A stretch of 64,000 bases of DNA from an uncultured Microbacterium sp. (lineage in GTDB: Bacteria > Actinomycetota > Actinomycetes > Actinomycetales > Microbacteriaceae), in NCBI RefSeq assembly GCF_945952435.1, contig NZ_CAMFHZ010000001.1, positions 62,001 through 126,000 on the forward strand, in the 5' to 3' direction. The position numbers and the translations under genes were made by a program. Below, in pieces: positions 58,045 through 64,000 of this stretch. How positions within the stretch are numbered: position 1 is the stretch's first letter; every line of letters begins with the position of its first letter. Under the pieces are notes generated by a model, which was given only the letters and a program-made list of their open reading frames with translations, did no database searches and had not been told where the DNA came from.

Positions 58045-58824
58045 TCAGATCCCCTGCCAGGCCGGCTTGTTCTCGTAGGTGTAGCGGTAGTAGTCCGCGA
58101 GTCGGAGCTTCGAGGCGGCGGCCTCGTCGACGACGACGGTCGCGTGCGGGTGCAGCTGGATCGCCGAGCCGGGCACGAACGCCGTCAACGGCCCCTCGAC
58201 GGCGTCCGCGATCGCCTGCGCCTTGCCCTCGCCGTACGCGAGCAGCACGAGATGGCGGGCCTCGAGGATCGTGCCCAGCCCCTGCGTGATGCAGTGCATC
58301 GGCACCTGCTCGATCGAGTCGAAGAACCGGGCGTTGTCCTCGCGGGTCTGCTGGGTGAGCGTCTTGACGCGTGTGCGCGAGGCGAAGGAGCTCCCCGGCT
58401 CGTTGAACCCGATGTGCCCGTCCGTGCCGATGCCGAGGATCTGCAGGTCGACGCCGCCCGCGGCACGGATCCGCGCGTCGTACTCCGCGCCGGCGTGCTC
58501 GATCCCCCGTTCGTCGCCGTCCGGCACGTGCACGAGCGCGGGGTTCAGTCCCAGCGGCTCCACGACCTCACGGGTGATGACGGAACGGTAGCTCTCGGGG
58601 TGCGAGGGGTCGATGCCGACATACTCGTCGAGGGCGAAACCGCGCACGTGCGAGACGTCGACGCCCGCGAGCCGGGGACGCAGCGCCGAATACACGGGCA
58701 GCGGCGTGGACCCGGTCGCGAGGCCCAGCACGGTGTCGGAGCGACGCCGGATCAACTGCGCGATCTCCTGCGCGACCAGCTCGCCGGCGGCCGCCGGGTT
58801 CTCGACGATGACGACTTCAGCCAT
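58045..58824 (-). CDS. nagB: Glucosamine-6-phosphate deaminase
   Basis: A 259-residue NagB. Motifs: LGLATGSTPLPVYSAL (phosphate loop), RGFALDEYVGIDPSHPESY (catalytic Asp), LQILGIGTDGHIGFNEPGSSF (active-site His/Glu), and LVLLAYGEGKAQAIADAVEG. It converts glucosamine-6-P to fructose-6-P and ammonia. The ATG follows GAAGGAG; the gene overlaps the ROK kinase stop by 8 nt, so nagB, kinase and ROK repressor form one operon. nagA is 5 kb away on the other strand. Confidence 0.95.
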   Translation of the reverse strand: MAEVVIVENPAAAGELVAQEIAQLIRRRSDTVLGLATGSTPLPVYSALRPRLAGVDVSHVRGFALDEYVGIDPSHPESYRSVITREVVEPLGLNPALVHVPDGDERGIEHAGAEYDARIRAAGGVDLQILGIGTDGHIGFNEPGSSFASRTRVKTLTQQTREDNARFFDSIEQVPMHCITQGLGTILEARHLVLLAYGEGKAQAIADAVEGPLTAFVPGSAIQLHPHATVVVDEAAASKLRLADYYRYTYENKPAWQGI

Positions 58825-59800
58825 GAAGGGCTCCTTCGGGGGTGTTCGACGCGACCGGAACGGATGCGGACGCAGGACGGGAGGGAGGGGTCGGCTGCGA
58901 CGCGCCCACGAGCGCCGCGCCCAGCGCCGCCGCCGGAGAGCCCGGGGGCAGCAGCTCGACGCGATCCTCGAGGCGGAGCGAGCCGATGAAGGCCGAGGAC
59001 GCGGCCTCGGCCCGCAGGCGCCGGCGGAGGTCGTCCAGCAGGCGATCCCCGAGCGCGGTGACGCCGCCGCCGAGGACGACCGTCTCCACATCGGCGCCGA
59101 GGACGAGCGCCCGCACCGCGGAGGCGGCCCCGTAGGCGACGCCTGCACGGAGCTCGATCGCGAGGGGATCGCCCTGCTCCGCGCGGTCGAAGATGTCGAG
59201 GATCGGCAGCGCGCCGCCGCGCCCCCACGCCTTCGACACGGCGCCGCCGCCGCAGAACGTCTCGATGCAGCCGCGCTGGCCGCAGCCGCAGACGCGCCCC
59301 TCGGGATCCACGGACAGGTGCCCGACCTCGCCCGCCGTCCCTCGGGCGCCCCGCCAGAGCCGTCCGTCGATCACGATCCCGGCCGCGACGCCCGTGCCGA
59401 GGTTCAGGTACGCCATCGAGTGCGCGTCGCCCCGGAGCGAGCCCGCGCCGACCGCGGCCGCCTTGACGTCGTTCTCGACCGCCACGGGCACGGCGAGCCT
59501 CGCACGGACCGCCGCGGCCAGATCGAGCTCGGCGACGCCCAGGTTCACGGCATGCAGCACCCGGCCGCGCTCCGCGTCGACGAGTCCGGGGATCCCGATG
59601 CCGATCGAGGCGACGTCCGACACGGGGAAGCCGCCCTCGGCGGCGAGTGCGGCGATCGCGTCGTGCACCGCGGCCACGACCCCGTCGTCGCCCCAGCCGG
59701 TCGGGATCCGCGTGCGCGCCGCGATGCGCCCGTCGGCGGTGAGCGCGAGCGCCTCGATCTTGGTGCCCCCGACGTCCAGTCCGGCGCGGATCGCGGTCAC
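58817..59800 (-). CDS. ROK-family sugar kinase (glucose/GlcNAc type)
   Basis: A 327-residue ROK kinase. ATP-binding DVGGTKIEALALT at the start, catalytic Asp in VENDVKAAAVG, sugar-binding GEVGHLSVDP and zinc motif CGCGQRGCIETF. The GTG start overlaps the repressor stop as GTGA. With nagB downstream it most likely phosphorylates N-acetylglucosamine, N-acetylmannosamine or glucosamine; glucose remains possible. The C-terminal 25 residues are Pro/Ser-rich and non-conserved. Confidence 0.88.
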   Translation of the reverse strand: MTAIRAGLDVGGTKIEALALTADGRIAARTRIPTGWGDDGVVAAVHDAIAALAAEGGFPVSDVASIGIGIPGLVDAERGRVLHAVNLGVAELDLAAAVRARLAVPVAVENDVKAAAVGAGSLRGDAHSMAYLNLGTGVAAGIVIDGRLWRGARGTAGEVGHLSVDPEGRVCGCGQRGCIETFCGGGAVSKAWGRGGALPILDIFDRAEQGDPLAIELRAGVAYGAASAVRALVLGADVETVVLGGGVTALGDRLLDDLRRRLRAEAASSAFIGSLRLEDRVELLPPGSPAAALGAALVGASQPTPPSRPASASVPVASNTPEGALHG

Positions 59801-60954
59801 GAGACGCCCAGCTGGCTGGAGAGCACCATGACCGCGGCGCCGCGCAGGACGATGTCCTCCTGCGCGGTCAGGCGGATGACGACGTCGTCGTATACGCCGT
59901 CGAGCGTGCGCTCGGTCAGGGTGCGCGTCGCGGCCTCGATGAGCGGGCCGTCGAGCAGATCCGCCGGCCCGGACAGCACGATCTCGGACAGGTCGAGGGC
60001 CGCGACGATCGGTGCGATCCCGATGCCGAGCCGCGTACCCGCTTCGCGCAGCACCGCGTCGGACTCTGCGACCGGCGCCTCCGCGAGCCGGGTGCGCAGG
60101 GCCGAGGCGCCCAGCCAGGCTTCGAGGCAGCCGCGCTTGCCGCAGCCGCAGAGGGGTCCGCCGTCGGTGCCGACGACGACGTGCCCGATCTCTCCCGCCG
60201 CGAACCTGCTCCCCACGAGCGGCTGGCTGTCCGAGATGAGTCCGCCGCCGACGCCCTTGCCGATCCGGACCAGCATCATGTCGTCCCTGGCCTGCCCGAA
60301 CGTGAACTCGGCGAGCACGGCCGCGTTGGCGTCGTTGCTCACCAGCACGGGGAGGTCGAGGTCTGCGCTGAGCAGGGATTCCAGGGGGAGGTCGACCCAG
60401 TCCAGGTTGGGCGAGCTCAGCACGACGCCGTCCGGTCGGACGATGCCCGGCGCGCCCACGCCCACGCCCAGCACGGGTGCGGGCGACAGCGCGACGAGCT
60501 GCTGCGCGAGCGTCCGCACGGCGGCGTACGCCGCCTCGCCGCCCTCGACCGGACGCGCGATCTCCCGGCGCTCGAGCACGACGCCGTCGAGGCTCAGCAG
60601 CGCGCCTTCGAACGCGCCGGGTCCGGAGAGGTCCAGACCGACGATGCGGTGCCCGTCGCGGTCGATGTCGATGAGGGTCGGCGGCTTGCCCGGTCCGCTC
60701 GTCTCGCGGATCCCCTTCTCGACGACGACGCCGTCCGCGATGAACTCCCCGACGAGATCGGAGATCGTCACCCGGGTGAGGCCCGTCTCGCGGGAGAGGT
60801 CGGCGCGACTCATGGCACCGGCGTGGAAGAGCGTCTGCAGCACGAGCGCGCGGTTGTGCCCTCTCGCGTGCTCCGGGAGCACCTTGGCGCGGGTGCGCAG
60901 CCGTCTCGAGGGTCCGAAGCGGTGCGGATCGCCCTCGCCGTGCTCCACGCTCAT
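59797..60954 (-). CDS. ROK-family (NagC/XylR) transcriptional repressor
   Basis: A 385-residue ROK regulator. N-terminal HTH at about 35-80 (LVLQTLFHAGAMSRADLSRE, TRVTISDLVGEFIADGVV). ROK domain with VGLDLSGPG, GVGVGAPGIV, NDANAAVLAEFTFGQ, GEIGHVVVG and zinc motif CGCGKRGCLEAWL. It probably represses the nag operon and responds to an amino-sugar phosphate or free sugar. First gene of the ROK-kinase-nagB operon; the palindrome at 60985-61003 is its likely target. Long upstream arm (about 30 residues) is rich in Arg/His. Confidence 0.9.
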   Translation of the reverse strand: MSVEHGEGDPHRFGPSRRLRTRAKVLPEHARGHNRALVLQTLFHAGAMSRADLSRETGLTRVTISDLVGEFIADGVVVEKGIRETSGPGKPPTLIDIDRDGHRIVGLDLSGPGAFEGALLSLDGVVLERREIARPVEGGEAAYAAVRTLAQQLVALSPAPVLGVGVGAPGIVRPDGVVLSSPNLDWVDLPLESLLSADLDLPVLVSNDANAAVLAEFTFGQARDDMMLVRIGKGVGGGLISDSQPLVGSRFAAGEIGHVVVGTDGGPLCGCGKRGCLEAWLGASALRTRLAEAPVAESDAVLREAGTRLGIGIAPIVAALDLSEIVLSGPADLLDGPLIEAATRTLTERTLDGVYDDVVIRLTAQEDIVLRGAAVMVLSSQLGVS

Positions 60955-61261
60955 CCGCGGACCTTCTTCCTCGGGACCATGTTTGTTAGTACACCTTACG
61001 AACAGAGGATGCGCAAGCCGCCGCGCACGCGCGGTCCGATCGGGTTACGCAAACGTTACTGCCGTGCCCGCGTCGGGCTCCCCGCGCCCCCGTGTGCGCG
61101 CCCCGGCGGATCCTCGGTCTCCCGGAGCACGATCCCAGGAGAGCGTGCTTGGATGCAGGTCGCAGCGGTCGGCGGACACCGCGTGGCCGACCGATCGCCA
61201 CCAACCGATCCCCACCGCCCGCACCCACCACCCGCACCCCACACCCGCACCGAGGAGCCCC
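60955..61261. other. 307-bp intergenic region between ROK operon and lipoprotein gene
   Basis: The first 60 bp hold the ROK operator (60985-61003) and minus-strand promoter. The middle contains a candidate AT-rich promoter stretch (TTACGCAAACGTTACTG, about 61045-61061). The last 60 bp before the lipoprotein gene are strikingly C-rich (repeated CCCRCAC) and probably an unstructured leader ending in GAGGAG. No ORF of quality is seen. Confidence 0.5.
60985..61003. promoter_or_regulatory. ROK-repressor operator
   Basis: GTTAGTA-N5-TACGAAC is a 6-of-7 inverted repeat inside GTTTGTTAG...ACGAACAG, 31 bp before the repressor start. The TTnGTTAGTA half resembles operators of ROK regulators in other actinobacteria. 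Confidence 0.6.
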
Positions 61262-61735
61262 ATGCCCCTTCGCCTCCGACGTCCGCTCGTCACCACCCTC
61301 TCCGCCGTCGTCCTCGCCCTGGGCCTCGCGGCCTGCGCGCCGGCTCAGAGCACGCCGCAGAACGCGCCGTCGGCGTCGACGACGAGCGGCGACACGCAGA
61401 GCGCCGTGGACGCGTGCGCCGCCATGACCTCCACGCTCGGCGCCGTGGGCGAGGACGTGGCGGGATGGGATCCCGCGAGCGCCGCGAAGGACCCGGCCGG
61501 CACCCTCCAGCGCTTCCAGGCCGACGCCGACAAGGTCTCCGCCGCCGTGCAGGCGCTCGGCAACGGCCGGGTGAGGACGGCGGCGGAGAGGGTGCAGGCC
61601 GTGTGGCAGAAGTACGCCGACCTCGCGACGAAGGCCGCGCAGGACAAGGATCCTGCGAGCATGCTGCCGCTACTGCAGGGGCCGAAGGACCTCGCGGACG
61701 CGGCTCAGGATTTCCGGGACGTCTGCTCATCCTGA
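61262..61735 (+). CDS. Putative lipoprotein, function unknown
   Basis: A 157-residue protein with a lipoprotein signal: LRRPLVTTLSAVVLALGLAAC, lipobox L-A-A-C at about residues 22-25. A Ser/Thr/Gln-rich tether of about 20 residues follows, then a helical, Ala/Asp-rich domain (CAAMTSTLGAVGEDVAGW; VSAAVQALGNGRVRTAAER; VWQKYADLATKAA) with cysteines near both ends. No known enzyme motif. It may be an extracytoplasmic four-helix protein. Start ATG follows GAGGAG. The L,D-transpeptidase gene follows on the same strand. Confidence 0.8.
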   Translation: MPLRLRRPLVTTLSAVVLALGLAACAPAQSTPQNAPSASTTSGDTQSAVDACAAMTSTLGAVGEDVAGWDPASAAKDPAGTLQRFQADADKVSAAVQALGNGRVRTAAERVQAVWQKYADLATKAAQDKDPASMLPLLQGPKDLADAAQDFRDVCSS

Positions 61736-61846
61736 GCGGAATCGCCCGCGCCGGGCCGGTCGTTTCCCGTCCGTTGCCATTCTGTGATATGGGATCCCGT
61801 ATCCTGAGGAGTGAGCAGACGCCTACGGGCGGAGGGGGGTGCGCAC

Positions 61847-63364
61847 GTGACGGATCTGGCAACGGAAGCGGGGGCTTCGACAGAGGGTTCCCCGATCGTC
61901 GATGCGACCGACGCGGCGAAGGGGGGCGCGGTGAACGACGACGTCACCACGCCGACCGAGTCGGGAGACGGCGGATCCGGCGATCGCCACGCCGAATGGG
62001 CGCCGACGGCCGACGCACCGAAGAAGAGACGGCGGCTCGGGCTGTGGATCGGGCTGGGTCTCGGCGTGCTGGTGCTCGGGGTCGGCGCCGCATCGACCAT
62101 CCTCATCGCGCCCGGCACCGCCATCGCCGGAGTGCAGGTCGGCGGGATGACGGTGGGCGCCGCGGCCGAGGCCGTGAACAACCACGTGTCAGGCATGCAG
62201 GTCACGCTGACCGGTGAGGGCGACGGCAGCAAGGTCACGGGCAGCGACCTCGGTGCGCACATCGATGCGACCAAGCTCGCCGAGAAGGCCTTCGCCGAGC
62301 ATCCCCTCTGGAACGTGACGTCGTGGATGTCCGCGCCCGTCGCAGGCGACATCACGTTGGATCAGCGGGCGGCGGAGCACGCCCTGCGCGCACAGGTCCC
62401 CTCCGTCTACACCGACGCGACCGATGCGACCGTCGCCTTCAACCCGGCGGCGGGCGGCTACGTCGCGAGCGCGGCGAAGAACGGGTCGGGCATCGATCTG
62501 GACAAGCTCACCGCCGCGCTCACGAAGGCCGTGGAGAAGGGCGACAACGCCCTGTCCTACCCCGCCACGGCTGACGTCGTGACGCCGGCGATCACCGACG
62601 CGACCGCGGCCGACACCGTCAAGCGCCTGAACACGATGCTGGCCTCGATCGGGTTCTACGTCGGCAGCGAGCGCACCGTCCCCGTCGACGCTGCCACCGC
62701 GGCGAGCTGGATCACGGTCACGCCCGACGACGGCAAGCTCACGATCGACGCGAACCAGGCCGCGATCCAGAAGTCCGTGAGCGGGCTGGCCCCGCTGGTG
62801 AACCGCGCGCCCGTCAACGCGACCTCGATCGTGAACTCTTCCGGCGAGGTGCTGCAGGACCTCACGCCCGGCGTCGCGGGACGAGAGCTCGGCGACGTCT
62901 CCGGGGTCGCGGCCGCGTTCGCCTCGCAGCTGCGCACGGGGAACGGGCACTACGCACTGACCGTGAAGGACACGCCCTTCACGACGACGTCGCTCCTGCG
63001 CAAGATCGACGTCAACCTCAGCACCGAGACCGTCAGCGCGATCGAGAACGGCAACGTCGTCGACTCCTGGTCCGTCTCGTCGGGCCGCGAGGGCTTCGCG
63101 ACGCACACCGGCTCCTTCGCGGTGAACTGGAAGCTGACGTCCCAGAACATGGGCAACACCGATCTCACGAAGGCGCCGTATTACTACCAGCCCGACGTCA
63201 AGTGGATCATGTACTTCAACGGCGACGAGGCCCTGCACGGCGTGTACTGGCACTCCAACTGGGGTACCCCGATGAGCCACGGCTGCGTGGGCATGCCGGA
63301 GTGGCGCGCCGAGTGGCTGTACGACTGGAGCCCGCAGGGCACCGAGGTCAACGTGCACTACTGA
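61847..63364 (+). CDS. L,D-transpeptidase (YkuD) with tandem PG-binding-4 domains
   Basis: About 505 residues. Cytoplasmic acidic N-terminus of about 65 residues, one membrane anchor (LGLWIGLGLGVLVLGVGAAS), two PG_binding_4-like repeats (about 95-215 and 230-350), and a C-terminal YkuD domain with the histidine of LHGVYWHSNWG and the nucleophile cysteine in SHGCVGMP. It should form 3-3 peptidoglycan cross-links or attach proteins to the wall outside the cell. GTG 61847 with GGAGGGGGG is favoured; GTG 61811 would add 12 residues. TATCCT at 61800-61805 is a possible -10. Confidence 0.9.
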   Translation: MTDLATEAGASTEGSPIVDATDAAKGGAVNDDVTTPTESGDGGSGDRHAEWAPTADAPKKRRRLGLWIGLGLGVLVLGVGAASTILIAPGTAIAGVQVGGMTVGAAAEAVNNHVSGMQVTLTGEGDGSKVTGSDLGAHIDATKLAEKAFAEHPLWNVTSWMSAPVAGDITLDQRAAEHALRAQVPSVYTDATDATVAFNPAAGGYVASAAKNGSGIDLDKLTAALTKAVEKGDNALSYPATADVVTPAITDATAADTVKRLNTMLASIGFYVGSERTVPVDAATAASWITVTPDDGKLTIDANQAAIQKSVSGLAPLVNRAPVNATSIVNSSGEVLQDLTPGVAGRELGDVSGVAAAFASQLRTGNGHYALTVKDTPFTTTSLLRKIDVNLSTETVSAIENGNVVDSWSVSSGREGFATHTGSFAVNWKLTSQNMGNTDLTKAPYYYQPDVKWIMYFNGDEALHGVYWHSNWGTPMSHGCVGMPEWRAEWLYDWSPQGTEVNVHY

Positions 63365-63378
63365 GCTCTTACTGAGCT

Positions 63379-63413
63379 CGAAGGGCCTGTCGCCTGGCGC
63401 GGCGGGCCCTTCG
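63379..63413 (+). terminator. Terminator of the L,D-transpeptidase gene
   Basis: CGAAGGGCC (63379-63387) and GGCCCTTCG (63405-63413) form a 9-bp perfect stem 15 bp after the stop codon. Confidence 0.75.
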
Positions 63414-63467
63414 ACGTTCCACGGCCGACGTTCCACGGCCGACGTTCCACGGCCGACGTTCCACGGC
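63412..63467 (+). repeat. 14-bp tandem repeat, four exact copies
   Basis: CGACGTTCCACGGC is repeated exactly four times without spacing (63412, 63426, 63440, 63454). It begins at the end of the terminator stem and encodes nothing. A likely variable-number repeat. Confidence 0.95.
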
Positions 63468-63526
63468 GCCTCGGCCCGGCGCAAGGCGTTCGTCGATTCG
63501 CCGTGACCGTTCGACCCCGGGAACGC

Positions 63527-63560
63527 CGGAGGGGCGGACGCCCGCGCGCCCGCCCCTCCG
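63527..63560 (-). terminator. Terminator of the isocitrate dehydrogenase gene
   Basis: CGGAGGGGCG (63527-63536) and CGCCCCTCCG (63551-63560) form a 10-bp perfect stem with a 14-nt loop, 16 bp after the icd stop on the minus strand. Confidence 0.75.
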
Positions 63561-63576
63561 AGGATCCCCGATCCGC

Positions 63577-64000
63577 TCAGTCCAGAGCGTCGATCACCGC
63601 GTTCAGCGTCGCGGACGGACGCATGACCTTGGCCACGAGCGCGCCGTCCGGGCGGTAGTAGCCGCCGATCTCGGCGTGCGAGCCCTGCACGGCGTTCAGC
63701 TCCGACACGATGCGCTGCTCGTCCGCGGCGAGCGCGGCGGCCACCGGCGCGAACGCCGTGGCGAGCTCCGCGTCCTCCGTCTGATTCGCCAGCTCCTGCG
63801 CCCAGTACAGCGCCAGGTAGAAGTGGCTGCCCCTGTTGTCGATCGTGCCGAGCGCGCGGCCGGGGGAACGATCGTTCTCGAGGAACGTCCCGGTCGCGGC
63901 GTCGAGCGTCTTCGCCAGGATCGCCGCCTTCGCGTTGCCCGTCCGATCCGCGTAGTGCTCGAAGGACGCGGCCAGAGCGAAGAACTCACCCAGCGAGTCC
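63577..64000 (-). CDS. icd: Monomeric NADP-dependent isocitrate dehydrogenase, C-terminal part
   Basis: The frame enters from the right edge; about 140 C-terminal residues are visible, beginning DSLGEFFALAASFEHYADRT. The segments ALGTIDNRGSHFYLALYWAQ, VQGSHAEIGGYYRPDG and the end MRPSATLNAVIDALD are diagnostic of the large monomeric IDH (about 740 residues) found in actinobacteria. It makes 2-oxoglutarate and NADPH in the TCA cycle. The start and active-site domain lie outside the window. A 10-bp terminator hairpin follows the stop. Confidence 0.94.
   Translation of the reverse strand, partial: DSLGEFFALAASFEHYADRTGNAKAAILAKTLDAATGTFLENDRSPGRALGTIDNRGSHFYLALYWAQELANQTEDAELATAFAPVAAALAADEQRIVSELNAVQGSHAEIGGYYRPDGALVAKVMRPSATLNAVIDALD

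Overview
The window is chromosomal DNA from a high-GC actinobacterium, most likely Microbacterium or a close relative in Microbacteriaceae. This rests on the very high GC content, dense gene packing with ATGA/GTGA overlaps, abundant short-leader or leaderless promoters (TANNNT 6-7 nt before the start codon), a monomeric isocitrate dehydrogenase, a ZTP riboswitch before glyA, an LPXTG surface protein, and an extradiol dioxygenase that closely matches the Brevibacterium fuscum enzyme. I saw no rRNA, tRNA, insertion sequence, phage gene or CRISPR array.

Layout. 1-3.8 kb: end of an APC permease, a MoaF-family protein and a YtcJ-type amidohydrolase in one operon. 3.8-4.8 kb: PadR regulator with a HAAS-type membrane partner. 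4.9-8.9 kb: a tightly coupled acyl-adenylate ligase, ketosynthase and acyl-CoA dehydrogenase cassette with no carrier protein nearby. 9-11.3 kb: DHA2 efflux pump divergent from an HxlR-SCP2 regulator, with a palindrome between them. 11.3-15 kb: GMC oxidoreductase, aldehyde dehydrogenase, HAD phosphatase. 15.1-18.4 kb: a sortase-anchored protein with six DUF7507/DUF11-like repeats. 18.5-23.8 kb: dhaK-dhaL-dhaM, where DhaM carries HPr and a complete Enzyme I, divergent from an IclR regulator. 23.8-28.7 kb: phosphoribosyltransferase, Lrp/AsnC regulator and a divergent branched-chain-type 2-oxoacid dehydrogenase operon (E1a, E1b, E2). 28.7-33.5 kb: a conserved hypothetical gene, ATP-dependent DNA ligase, TPP enzyme with a structured leader, PhzF protein.

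33.5-45 kb is an aromatic-catabolism island: a flavin phenol hydroxylase, IclR, MHS transporter, a fumarylacetoacetase-RraA fusion, GntR, hpaE, hpaD, hpaH and hpaI. Together these fit the homoprotocatechuate meta-cleavage route to pyruvate and succinate semialdehyde. No HpaBC hydroxylase and no HpaF isomerase is visible. 45-52 kb: a hypothetical protein, an N-formylglutamate amidohydrolase family protein, a Dcu-type C4-dicarboxylate carrier, DUF4188 and TetR genes, and glyA-folD behind a ZTP riboswitch. 52-61 kb: amino-sugar genes (nagA; separately nagB, ROK kinase, ROK repressor) flanking a membrane-tethered sigma factor, a DUF2568 protein, a GlcD-type flavoprotein and a NUDIX hydrolase. 61-64 kb: lipoprotein, L,D-transpeptidase, and the C-terminus of isocitrate dehydrogenase.

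Most unusual features: (1) one polypeptide joining an ECF sigma factor, an anti-sigma-like zinc motif, membrane segments and a PGTD-repeat wall-type domain; (2) an interspersed hairpin repeat of about 40 bp in six copies whose stem shows compensatory changes, one copy being translated in frame inside the linker of the FAH-RraA fusion; (3) a self-contained PEP-to-dihydroxyacetone phosphorelay fusion; (4) a recurring leaderless promoter architecture.
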